Origin: Coix lacryma-jobi var. lacryma-jobi
Lineage: Eukaryota; Streptophyta; Magnoliopsida; Poales; Poaceae
NCBI GenBank assembly: GCA_009763385.1
Contig: CM019825.1
Location: 17,836,664-17,900,663 of the forward strand
Length of the DNA: 64,000 bases
Direction: 5' to 3'
Shown: positions 1-10,796 of the stretch, piece by piece
How positions within the stretch are numbered: the first letter of the stretch is position 1
How the letters are laid out: each line of letters opens with the position of its first letter
Translations under genes and position numbers: made by a program
Notes under the pieces: generated by a model
The model's input: the letters and a program-made list of their open reading frames with translations, nothing else
Databases searched by the model: none
What the model was told of the DNA's origin: nothing

Positions 1-457
1 CCACCTCGCCCCTCGCCCCTCGGAGCATAGCGAGCGATTATTGTTGGCGGCTTGCTCCCGGCGCTCCGGGCCAAGCGATTGGGGAAACAGTGACCCCCCG
101 CCTCCGGTAGCTCCTCCTATCGTCGCTGCTGCTACCCGGCCCGCGGAATTGGTCGAGCGGATTTCGTTCGCTGGCTTCGGCTGTCGTCTTCTCGCTCGCT
201 GGTGTCGTTCTTACTAGGGGGTTCGGTTCAGGGCTCATGGCTCAGCTTGCAGCAAAAAACTAACCGTACCAGGAACATTTTTGTTTTTTTTTTAAAAAAA
301 TTATGTTTGATGAACTGTTGCTGTGTTAAAGTAAATTGCACCATATTAAAGGATTCGTGTGAATTCCTTATAACTAACTATTATTAGCCGTGTTATTGTT
401 ACCTGGAAGGAACCGGTTAATATTAATTAATAGCTAAGTGTTGGTTTCTTATATATA
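1..457. other. Unassigned window edge
   Basis: The first 240 bases are GC-rich with short open frames on both strands, but no domain, splice pattern or repeat end is recognisable. From about 280 the sequence becomes AT-rich. This could be the edge of a gene leader or of a transposon lying to the left. No function is claimed. Confidence 0.3.
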
Positions 458-934
458 GGCTGTGTTTAGTTTCCCGAAATTTCTCAAAAAATTTCAGATT
501 CTCCGTCACATCAATATGTAGATGCATGTATAAAATATTAAATATAGAAAAAATAATAATTAATTATACTCTTAGTATGTACTCCCTCCGTCCCTAAATA
601 AGTGTCGTTCTCGCTTCTCGAGAAAAAAGTTATCGGCAATTATATATTAAAATATATTAATATTTATGCTAAGTAATTAGTATCATCGGAAAGATCTTAC
701 ATCTAGTTTTTTAACCAAATTATTTGGAGATATAAATATTGCACATATTTTCTACAAATTGAGTCAAACATGTGGCACGCACACCAATGGCGACACTTAT
801 TTAGGGATGGAGGGAGTACATGTCAAGACAAATCTTTTGAAGCTAGTTAGTTCATGTTTGGATAAAGTTTGTCAAATAATAATAAAAGTGTTACATGATT
901 TTCTAAAAAAAATAATCTGAAACTAAACATAGCC
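458..934. mobile_element. Outer MITE of a nested pair
   Basis: The left end reads GGCTGTGTTTAGTTTC. The right end, reverse-complemented, reads GGCTATGTTTAGTTTC. The internal text (around 480-540 and 820-925) resembles the common grass hAT-like MITE that starts GGCCTTGTTTAGTT. A second MITE (580-818) interrupts it. It has no coding capacity. Confidence 0.7.
580..818. mobile_element. CTCCCTCCG-type MITE inserted in another MITE
   Basis: The ends TACTCCCTCCGTCCCTAAAT and its near-perfect inverse (ATTTAGGGATGGAGGGAGTA) bound about 240 bp. The ends extend inward as CCTAAATAAGTGTCG and its inverse. The TA at both edges fits a Stowaway/Tc1-mariner-like MITE. A diverged relative lies at 1678-1860. 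Confidence 0.8.
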
Positions 935-1677
935 ATAGTTGGTAAAAGCAACAACACACATCTGTCTAGTCGGTCAGTTTTTAACAGCTTACTGTGAGCT
1001 GTACACCGAGTAGTACCCTATTATTAGCCGAGTGCCCGAGTAACATTTTGCTTAATTATCTTGTCTTTTGTCTGGGAAGAAGCCATGAAACTGCCGTTGC
1101 ATGTCCTGTGCAAGGGCATCATAGCCAAAGGTGGCCGCAGCCTGACTGGCCGAGAGAGACAGACGTCCAATGACCGCGGGACGCCTAGACGCCCCACCGT
1201 ACCCCTATCGAGATCGAGAGGGACACTCGCACTCGCGCCCGGGCCGGCGGTGCTCATGCATGCACCTGCACCTGCCCCTCCATTCTCCAAAGGCGCGCGC
1301 ACGCGTGGATTTGTTCCTTTCCTCCGATGTCCGATCCTTCCCAGGCCGGCAGGCGGGCCGGTCCCGACGCCGACGACTTCTCCGGTGCGGCGGGGCCGTA
1401 TGCGTGGCTCGTGACATGACAACCAGCGGGCAATTAATTAAAGCCGTTCAGCGGCTTCCTGCACGCCGTATGTATGTGGATCACGGGCTTTTTTTATACA
1501 GTACAGTACTTCTGTTGTGTGTGCCCGTGACATGTGTATGTTGTGTGTACGCGCCTGGTTTCATGTACTGTACTATTCATATATGCTTTCCGTCGCTAAA
1601 GATGGTGTGCTTTGGCGATGCTGACAGTGGGAAAGCTCACCTTTTCTTTAGGCATAGTGCTTCCCAAGAAACAACTT
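935..1677. other. No recognisable gene
   Basis: A GC-rich block at about 1080-1420 is open in several frames on both strands, but this reflects base composition only. No conserved motif, splice structure or repeat ends were seen. Confidence 0.3.
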
Positions 1678-1860
1678 TGACTAAATATATATTAAAAAAT
1701 ATTAATATGTGTGATACATAATTAGTATCGTTGGATAGATATTTGAATCTAGTTTTTTAACAAAATTATTTGGAGATACAAATGTTGCACACATTTGCTA
1801 CAAATTGAGTCAAACTTGTGGCACGTACACCAACGGCGACGGTCAATTAGGGACGAAGTA
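1678..1860. mobile_element. Degenerate MITE related to the 580-818 element
   Basis: It shares long stretches with the 580-818 element, for example TTTGGAGATA, CAAATTGAGTCAAAC and CACCAACGGCGAC. It lacks a clean left end, and the right end has decayed to AGGGACGAAGTAA. Confidence 0.6.
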
Positions 1861-4800
1861 AATAAAGTGGGAAAAGTTTGCTTGAGTAGGTGTGTTCTAG
1901 TATAGTAGGAGAGTGCTCCTATAGATGATTTTATAGTGCGTTGTGCGTGTGTGCATTCTCTCTCCATTCTTTATCTTACTATAGCAGCCGCCCATAGCTT
2001 GCTTTGACTTGGAGACAGGAAAAAGCATGTTTGCATCTTGGAGCTCAGAATTAGCCTAAATTAACTTGGTTAGCCATCTAATTAGGTGATAATAACTCAT
2101 TGAAGATTTGGTTTAAAAATAACCACTTATTATTAATCTTCTTATATCTGTTTGGATGGGGACTAGAGCTAAAAATTAGCTGGCTAAGAGCATCTCCAAA
2201 GTCATCATAACCCACTTTCCATCTTAATTTCTTTACACAAGATCTAAAAAAACTGCTCTCTAACAACTCGTTGTCAGACTATCTCCAACCGAGTAGCCAT
2301 TACGGCACCCAAACTCAAATATGCGTCATTCACGTTGCTTTGCGTGAGAAAATCACGGTCCAACAGAGTAGGCAAACCAAAGACCCATTTTGCGTCCGAG
2401 GCGACTTGAAACCCAAATAAGCGTCCTCTCTCGTCGTCTCTCTCTCCGACCCAAATATCTATCGCACAACCGTTTCACACGAGGGGAAAGAAGAAAGCGT
2501 ACACATCGATAATTAAAGCTTCGACGCCGGCGAGATCTGCACCAAGCGAGGTCTGCTGCTGCCGCTCGACTATGCCTGTGTTGTCGCTGCCCGCCTCCGC
2601 AGCTTCGCCTTCTAGGCTCGCTGCTCGCTGCCTCTGCGCACTCACACCGGGCGATGCGGATCCCTGGCCAGCCAACCCTGCGATGGTGCGATTCTGCCCA
2701 TCCACCACCGCCGGCCGGCCAGCTCCTAGGAGGTCAGGTCGGCAGGCGCTCAGGCAGCCGCTAGCCACACCACCCCCGGGGGGGGCCCAGCCGCCTAGGC
2801 TGCAGCAGGTCCTGCTGCTTGTGGCTTTGCGGGCAGGGGATTTTGATTTTGGTGGTGGATTTTGGATTTGGTGATTCACCGATTTGGGGATGGACGGGGA
2901 TAGATGAAAGTTGTTTGGGCATGACATGCCGGTGCTGTACTGCTTCAAAGTGATTCAGAAGCCTATTTTCTTTCGAGAATGATTTCTAATTTCTTCTACC
3001 TAGTAGTAGATAGAGTGTTGTCTTGCTTGATGCGAGAGAATTAAGTACCAAATTATTACCCCCAGTCTGCTGCAATTCGTTCACACTTGCAATTCATCAA
3101 TCGCCCGCAAAACAAACCGTTTGTGTTCCAGGCTTTTTTTTGCATTCGTTGTTGGAGAAGGTAGTTTTTAGGTACGCGACCTTTTTCTTTCGGCGTGACT
3201 CATATCACGAATAGGTCTTCTATTTTAAGTCACCTTGTTGGAGACAGTCTCAGCTCAACTATCAATGTTCACACATGGGAAAACTGACTTGGTCGTACGG
3301 AAATACATGTGCGCAGCAATGTGGATGAACAAGGACGTGGAGAAAATAAAAAGTAGGACACATTTTTCAATGCAAATGGTAAAAGAGAAATGATTAGATT
3401 GATTTATAAATAGTCCGGGGGGTTTATGTAAAATTGGCTTCTATAATTTAGAAGCCGGATTTTACAAACTATCAGAGAAACACAACAAACGTCCTCTCAT
3501 CTTCTTTTAACCACTTAAAAACTCATTGATTTAGGGAGAGAGAAGATGCAATGTTGGCCGTTGTACGGTTTTAGTTTATTCTTTTTCTTATTCGGCCTTG
3601 TCTTAAACTATTTTTCAACAGCTTTGTTACGGTGATTAGTTGCTTGGAAAAAGTACCATTGCTATTTCAAGATAGTTTTTCCTATGGATTATTTTTATGG
3701 TCGCAAACCTCCTTTTTACGTTAAAAAAGAGCTATGTTAACTTTCATAGTGTACTTATTTGTGGTTATATTAGATGTTGGTATATCTTCTCTATAAAGTC
3801 GGTCAAACTTAATTATCATTTAATTTTAAACACTATATTTTACAAAATAATATACAACAAATACAATTCTAGATAGATCAAATTCAACATCTGAGTGTTG
3901 CATGTCCAAGCTTGGACCTACAATGATCTTTTAAAAGGAAAAATGAAGTATATTGTTTACAATGACCAACTAAGAGTATAACCCAAAGACCTACAATGTT
4001 TTTTTAATAAAATAAAAATGTGTATAAATCTATGCTATATTTTTTTTAATAAAAGAGGCAATAAGCAATAGAGTTTCAACTTAAAATGAAGATTGAAATA
4101 TTACAACAAACTAATAAGATCAAAAGACGAAAGCTAATATAGATTCAAGATATTATGGAAAGGGGATGAACAAGTGGAATGCTTATATAGCTAGGTTTCA
4201 ACTAAATATGTACTGTTAGATAAAAAATCCTAGAAACTCTAACTAGAGGTCCACACGAGAGCCTCTATGTTCTCACGAGATGTGCTAGAAAAATAAAACA
4301 AAAAATCTTATATAAAAAATAAAAAGATAAATGACCACTTATGTCGTCATATAGTACTTAAAGGTCAAAGTGCAGTCTACAATCCTAAATGTTTTGTTTC
4401 CATGAAATACAAACGAAAAACTAATATTAGTACAATAAATATAGAAGTTTCGTTCAACCTAATATAAAAAACTATATTAACTAAGGAGGTCATTTGAAAA
4501 TCAAAATCTAGATTTGTGATGTCATAAGCCTATACACACAGGATGATGACTACTATATATATACTCAAATTAAGAAAACAAATAAAGGGGAACCCTTACT
4601 TCCATCGCTACTTGGATCCTTCCTCTTATCATGACGGTGGAGACACGAAGGTGCGACATCATCTACTAGACTTCAATCTCTACAAATAAAAATTACTGAG
4701 TGATATCGTCTGACCCGGCTCGACTTCCATTCACCCTGCGATCCTCCGCCCTCGCCCGGGCTCGTCTGCTCGGCTCGACATTTACCTAGTTCGGTGAATA

Positions 4801-5083
4801 CGAATCAAGCACGCATGAGTGCAAGCACTAGTGGTTTATCTATAGACGTGTGATTACAAGATACATTCACGAGTGCATGAGTATGTGTGGTGTGCATGCA
4901 TGTATATCACCTTATAGTTGCAAATTAAACCATGAATATAACAATTATTCATTCATTCTAATTGTAAGCTGATTAGTTTTACATATATGTTTTTATTATG
5001 CCACCTAAATATATATTATATTTAGATACCTAGTAAAAACAATGTGTATATAGAAAAAACTAGAACGACTCACAGTCCAGAAT
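1861..5083. other. Gene-free AT-rich stretch with a GC-rich island
   Basis: Around 2290-2960 there is a GC-rich, transposon-like island with open frames on both strands and no recognisable domain. The rest (2960-5083) is AT-rich with no coding signal, splice pattern or clean terminal repeats that I can support. Confidence 0.3.
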
Positions 5084-5121
5084 GGGGGGGGGGGGGGGGG
5101 GGGTGGGGGGGGGGGGGGGGG
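5084..5121. repeat. Poly-G tract (38 bp, one T)
   Basis: An almost pure G run, interrupted only by T at 5104. A T run follows about ten bases later. It could adopt a G-quadruplex. Its length should be treated as uncertain because such runs are error-prone. Confidence 0.9.
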
Positions 5122-5579
5122 AGCTGTGAGTCTTTTTTTTTTTTGAGATGAGGGAGCTGAGTAGTCTGTGTGTAGTGTTTTTAGCACCCAATACTGGCCT
5201 CATCAATCTATTAAGATAATAGACGTTGGCTAATGATCTCACGATGTTCCACCTTGCATGTAGACGGAACATTCCTGGTTGCAAACACTAAATACTATCA
5301 TAATATTATGGTTATCATGCGTGCCTCGCCCCTCCCTTTTTCTCGTCTCTGATGTGGTCATGTGGATGAAACTTGATAGCCATAGTGGAGGCACAATGAT
5401 GCTCATCTGAGTCATCTCCTCTGGGTTGAACTTCCACTAAGAGTGTCTAGCAGATCACTTTCGTTTCTTGACAAAACCCAGGAGGAATATTCACCAGTGC
5501 TTATATATAGTACATGAACGGAAAGTCATGTAGTCCGTTCTAATTGTACAGGCTACTAGCTATATCTTTGTTTTATATT

Positions 5580-5813
5580 GCCTCAGTTCCAAATTATAAG
5601 ACGTTTGACTTTTTTATCTTTAAATTTGACCACTTGTCTTATTTAAAAAAATTATGCAAACAAAGTCAAATTTAAGTTATTTTTAAAGATTTTTTACTCA
5701 AAGTCATGATAAATTAAAAGAAGTAATATTTTGTAGAAAATTTTGAAGAAGACGAGTGGTCAAACTTGGTGTTAAAAAAGTCAAACATCTTATAATTAGA
5801 GATGAATTGAGTA
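5580..5813. mobile_element. MITE with CAGTTCCAAATTATAAGA ends
   Basis: The left text CCAAATTATAAGACGTTTGAC is mirrored on the right as GTCAAACATCTTATAATT. The body is AT-rich. It belongs to the same broad grass family as the pieces at 24030 and 36184. The outermost CTCCCTCCG sequence has been eroded at both ends. Confidence 0.7.
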
Positions 5814-6789
5814 TTAAATTTCTAATACACAGAAAAATACATGACACCTATAACATCAGATTAGTTTGATAGTATATTTATTTGAACCGTAGGTACATCA
5901 GATGCATTTTTCTAATAACTTGACCAGAATACAAGAAATTCAGCTTAAAATGAAGTTAGTCACCACCTATGATTTAGACAATACGATATACATAGGTCAT
6001 GTTTAGTGTAGCTTCTCCGAGGAAAATGTTTTCTCGTAAAGTTGCACAAATAGAGGAAAAGAGCAGTCAATATAAATAGGTTTTCTAATTTTTATTACAA
6101 ATGGGGCTGGTGGAAATAAGTGTGGCTAGAATATGAAAAAAATGTAATTTGTCTGTATGCTTCTTTAGCTTATGAATCATACATGGATCCAGCTAGATTA
6201 CATATAACTTGCTAGGGTTTGATATTCTTCGTCTAGTCAAGGTGCTTGATCTTCTTTAATTTTAATCTAGGAGTCATTACCAGGGTTTTTTTACCGACCG
6301 GATTAACAAAACCGCCGGCCTTCGGTAACGGCTTACCGGTCCGGTTTGACCGGTAACCGCCAGGTACCGGCCGGTTTGAAGTTTGAATTCAAACGCCTCA
6401 GTTGTTCGGTTTTGCAGCGGTAAACCGATCGGTTTGGGTCGGTTACCGACCGGTTAGCTCGGTAACCGGACCAAACCGGTGGGTTGTCTTTTTTTTTTGT
6501 CGGATAAAAATAATTTTTTGGTACTTCCTTTGGACATATAGATATAAAAAAGACCGCACAATGCGGCAATAAATTCATTGTCTCGAAAACATGAACAAAT
6601 AGTCGCATACAAATATATATACTCACTAGTCACTACACATAGACATAGTCGCATACAAATATATATAGTCATACATATAGTCGCATACAAATAAATATTG
6701 TCTCGAAAGCATCAACGAAAGCATCAACAACTTATTGTTGCATAAATATTGTCACAGGCTCACATCCTCACAGTCACAGGAATGCATGG

Positions 6790-7560
6790 TTATCTACGCA
6801 AGATGTATGGAAAGGCCCCATGTTGGCACGACATTTCATACTCGGCGATGGACATAAGAGCGATACCTTTGGTTCGAAGCAGGGTTGCCTTGTAATCTTG
6901 CCACGTCTGGCCCGTCCAAGCTACGGTATTCCGCATTCCGTCCCGGTATTCCTGCATGATGGTAAAATTTTGCCCAAGCTTTACCGATGGCTTCCTTTGC
7001 ATTTTTTCCCTTCTGGGTCCAACGCCCTGTATCAATCCTTGGTTGCACCAATCCTCTCCTGCCACCGGATGCCACATTGTAGTCTTCCACGACCACAGGT
7101 GTCTCCCTCTGTGATCCTGATCTTCTGAACATCCTCGAAATAGGATTCCCACAACGGGAACCTCCATTGCCACCCCCATCTCCACCACCACTACCACCTG
7201 CACGAGAACTACCCCCTCCACGCTCGTAATGACCGCCTCTATCCTGCACACTCTGTTGATACTCATCTGAGCCTCATACTCATCATCATTAAGGGGATGG
7301 TTCCCCTCCTGTGCAGCTCTTTGTTGTGCGAGCCATTGGCGAGCTCGGTCAGCCGTCGCCCTCTTGGCGCGGTCAAGATCTCTCTGGAAATACTCGCGCA
7401 CCTCTGGTGGCACACGGCTACAATGCACAACCTCCGTCCCGCGCGCTGCCAAATGCTGCTTCAATCATGTTGCACCACCGCCCCCTTTTGTCAGGTGACA
7501 ATAATTGCACCGCCACCCGGGAGCGAGATTTTCACCATGCTCTCAGACAACGTCTTTGTG
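6790..7560 (-). pseudogene. hAT transposase remnant, BED zinc finger region
   Basis: Read on the minus strand from about 7560, a frame shows a tryptophan, then C-x2-C (CNYC), then LKQHLA and VVHC. This is the spacing of a BED zinc finger. An in-frame TGA (7468-7470 region) breaks the finger between GGGGAT and LKQHL. Downstream are VREYFQRDLDRAK-like text and, after frame changes, a segment containing AWAKFYHHAGIPGRNAEY. This resembles the AWAKFFH...PG block of plant Ac-like hAT transposases. The catalytic core and C-terminal hATC domain are absent. I infer a dead, internally deleted transposase. The longest surviving open frame is 6790-7464. Confidence 0.7.
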
Positions 7561-7719
7561 CCTGCCCGACATTGTCTACCTGCATAAACAGACAACACAA
7601 AATCACAACCACGTAAATTTTATCTATACAATATATACAAAAAAATATACATCCTAACACAAATCATACCTCAAATCCTAAATCCTAAACAAATTAAATA
7701 CATCGTAAATTAAATCGTA

Positions 7720-7762
7720 CCCTAAACCTAAACCTAACCCTAACCCTAACCCTAACCTAAAT
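7720..7762. repeat. Short interstitial telomere-like repeat
   Basis: Tandem CCTAAA and CCCTAA units (CTAAACCTAAACC then CTAACCCTAACCC) lie inside the hAT element. Both the plant-type (CCCTAAA-like) and the six-base CCCTAA variants occur. The flanks at 7620-7720 and 7760-7850 contain looser CCTAA and TAAATC text, so it may have grown by slippage. Confidence 0.8.
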
Positions 7763-8433
7763 CCATCCATCCTAATTTCTAACACAAATCCTGCCTAAGT
7801 ACAATAATCCTAACACAAAACTACACCCAAAACATATAGCTACTTAACTAAAATACCAAAACAAGGGGGGGGGAAACTTACCTGCGGAACCGAGCTAACC
7901 GCTCGGTAACCGAACGCAACCGCTCGGTTACCGAGCCGCCGGAGCGGTTAGCCGAGGGCGCGTCGCCGGAGCGGTTACCGCTAGCTCCCGCTCGGTAACC
8001 GAGCCTAACCGAGCGGTTAGCCGGCGGCGGCGAGCGGACGGCGGCGCAGGGGGCGGAGGGCAGGGGGCGGGGCGCGGATAAGGCTCGGGAAGGCATCGTT
8101 CTGCCCCCCCCCCCCCCGCCCGGCCACGAGTCGTTTTGTGCCCGTGAGCGCCTAATGAGCCTCATGGGCCTTAACGAGCCGTCCCTTTTTTTCAAACTTC
8201 CAAACGTCCAAATGAATACTAAACGAACTCCAATTTGAAAAATTTTTATACCATTGGTCTTCATAAATTATAATCTATTTTTAGGAATTTTTTGGGCACT
8301 TTTTTTTTCAAATTTTTAAATTTCAAATTCAAATTTGGTAACCGGCTTACATGGTAACCGGACCGGCCCGGTTGGACCGGTTACCGACCGGTTCGTCGGT
8401 TACCGTTCCGGTAAGAAAAACCCTGGTCATTAC

Positions 8434-9831
8434 TAACTGGTACATATAGCGTGCATGGCGGAAAGGTCTGTCCTTTTTTTTTCCATGGAAATGCACTCCA
8501 CTTACCTGTCTGTTCTTTTGGTATTTCTGCGGGTAGTCAACAAGGCGTTTGTCTTATCTTTCGGGAGTACGGAGTAGTAATAAGTTGTGTGTCTCTCTGC
8601 TCACAACAGTTTGATGCTTCAGTTACATTACATGCATGTGTAAAGGGCGATCTCATCGGATCTGCAAAGCAAGATATGTTGGTGATATATTTATCAGGAT
8701 TAAGCCCTTTTGGATAGAAACAGGTCTGCTTCGCTTTGTACAACAAACATCTCGATCGTGCGCATGCTTTACATTCTAGAATGTTACACACTTACACAGG
8801 TAGGCATCTTGTTCAATTCCTCCCTCATGTTTAGTTTGTTGACGGGATATGCTCATACTCATTGTGTGTGTGTGTGTGTGTGTGTTCACTTTTTTTATTC
8901 TGTTTACTTATTTGTGAAAGAGTATGGATGCACATGCTATTCTGATGAGTACAAAGTCAACAGGAACAAGAAATTAAGGCATGTTGGAACTGAAAGTATA
9001 TATATCGAACACCCCGCACCGATCAAAGGAGAAACATGTACGGCTCCGAGCTAATTGTTTTTGTTTAAAGGACTAGACTAGATAATGGTCTGGCACATGG
9101 TTCTCCAATGTAAAGATCTACGACAACTCTCAAGTAGGAGTAGAATTGACATTAAACAAGACTTCATCATATCATAACCAAAAGGTCCGCATCTATATCT
9201 TTAATAACCACTCTAGCTACACCTTTCCTAAGATAACCCGTTTTTTCATCCCCTTTTCTCTCCCAGCCCACGAGCCCGGTCTGCCCGAAAGGCCGCAACC
9301 ACCTGCGCCTCCGTCCCTCGCGTGGGTATGGGCGTATGGCGGACATCCCTCGCCTTTGGTCCTCTCGCGGCTAGTTGTGGGCTTGTGGGCTTGTGCCTGC
9401 TGGGCTGCCGGCATGGTGGAATCAATCGGGGGAGAAGAAAATCGACCGGTAGCCGCATTGGATCGACTGGCGCGCGGGCAGGCCGCGGCCGCGCAAGGCA
9501 AAATCGAGTGGGAGAGGCGGAGAGGGGGCGGCGACGCGGCCAACAAGCAACCACTCCATCGACCGGGCATGCGCGGCCGCCGTGAGATAGCAACCACTCC
9601 ATCGACTGCTGCGTGCTGCGTGCTGCGTGCTACGTGCCACGCCGCTGCCTGCCGTGCAAGTGCGCAATCCGGCAGAGCAGCACAGGGCAGATGCAGACAG
9701 GCACAGGTTGTTTAAAATTTCCATTACACGCCACACAACACTATAGAATGGTCGTAGGTAGTACAAAGCATGAAAAAATAGAGGAATTTCATGCGGGCAT
9801 ATCACTTTTTCTGTTGACTCAATATATGTAG
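8434..9831. other. No recognisable gene; TG microsatellite
   Basis: A (TG)n run of about 24 bp sits at 8862-8885. A GC-rich block at 9260-9700, including three to four CGTGCTG units near 9610, is open on both strands but shows no conserved domain. Nothing else is supported. Confidence 0.35.
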
Positions 9832-10095
9832 TACTCCCTCAATATCGCTTTTAAACGTCGTTTTAGACAAGGTTTGAGTCAAATATTACGAACATAAATT
9901 ATAAATAACTTTTAAATTATTGAGTTTAGAGATGTAAAAATCATATAAATAAATTTATCTTAAAAAAAATACTTTCATAAAAATATACATATATCACTTA
10001 CAATAAATATTTTTAAATAAATAAGTGATCAATGTTGCACTTTAGAGACCGTGTCATTGTCCTAAACGACATCTAAAAGCGATACGGAGGGAGTA
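9832..10095. mobile_element. Stowaway-like MITE, family X copy 1
   Basis: It is bounded by TACTCCCTC and GATACGGAGGGAGTA. Shared internal text (AAATTATAAATAACTTTTAAATT, ATGTAAAAATCATATAAATA, GAGACCGTGTCATTGTCCTAAACG) identifies the same family as 19019-19281 (inverted) and 48063-48326. It lies just upstream of the TFIIE gene. Confidence 0.85.
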
Positions 10096-10796
10096 CATGT
10101 ATATATACAGAGATTTGTGAAACTAACCATCCACACCTGTTCTGTTGTTGGATTGGCAATAGACAGTTGTTGGATTGGCAATAGTGCCATGTGCTACAGT
10201 TGTGTTCAAAGTGCAGAGGTTCTGAAGAGCAATTAGTGGCAATGATGATTATATTGTAGTAGCATGTTTTACTTCTTTTTATGCCTAATTTTGTAGACTT
10301 TGACAATTAAGATTAAGAGGAGCAATGAAATATCAACTGAATTATGCATTTATCCTTGATTTTATTAATTATCGCTATGTGGGCCAGGTTTAAGTTATTT
10401 TCATGCTTAAACAGTGGCCCTAGGTGTTGAGATTTACCAGCTCCGCCACTGCTCGCCGGAGGAGACGGCACGATTACAGTAGCGCGTCACCCCGGCGAAG
10501 AAGACGAAGCCGCGGCTGCGAATCCCCTCAAACGGTATGTGTTTTTGCCAGTGGATTCTTGCGGAAGCTAGATGTGAGAGGAATCTAGCTCTAATCAAAG
10601 CGGGGTTGAAATTGATAAGCCGTCCCAAACAGGACTAAAAAATCTCGCCCTTTCCCCTCCGCCGGTGTGGGCTGCGTCCGGCGCGAGCCGGGACCCCTTC
10701 TCCGGTTCTCCCACCCCCCTATGCCGTAAGCGGGCAATCAGAACCCCGATCACCCGCACGTCGGCGCGCCGGCGCGCCGGTGTCGTCTTCGCCACC
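10096..10796 (+). promoter_or_regulatory. 5' flank and leader of the TFIIE alpha gene
   Basis: AT-rich up to about 10430, then GC-rich (10630-10796) directly before the start codon. The context CGCCACCATGAG fits a plant or Kozak start. No clear TATA box or known motif could be assigned. Confidence 0.4.

Larger units (their letters stand above)
6281..8425 (-). mobile_element. Non-autonomous hAT transposon with 8-bp target duplication
   Basis: The element starts CAGGGTTTTT at 6281 and ends with the exact inverse AAAAACCCTG at 8425. GTCATTAC flanks it on both sides (6273-6280 and 8426-8433), which is the 8-bp target duplication expected of hAT elements. Both subterminal regions (about 6290-6480 and 7885-8010 plus 8335-8410) are packed with copies of GGTAACCG/ACCGGTTA, the kind of clustered short motif hAT transposases bind. 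The interior, read on the minus strand, holds a decayed transposase start and no dimerisation (hATC) region. It is therefore a deletion derivative that would depend on another element. Confidence 0.88.

Noticed and set aside
2475..2948. Minus-strand frame of 157 codons and plus-strand frame of 100 codons
   Set aside because: Low-complexity A/P/S/G text in a GC-rich transposon-like island, without a recognisable domain.
7878..8264. 128-codon minus-strand frame inside the hAT element
   Set aside because: It consists mostly of translated terminal GGTAACCG repeats (NRSGGSVTERL...) and GC-rich filler, not a protein family.
9217..9805. Overlapping open frames in a GC-rich block
   Set aside because: Frames are open on both strands with no conserved motif and no splice pattern. 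Base composition explains them.
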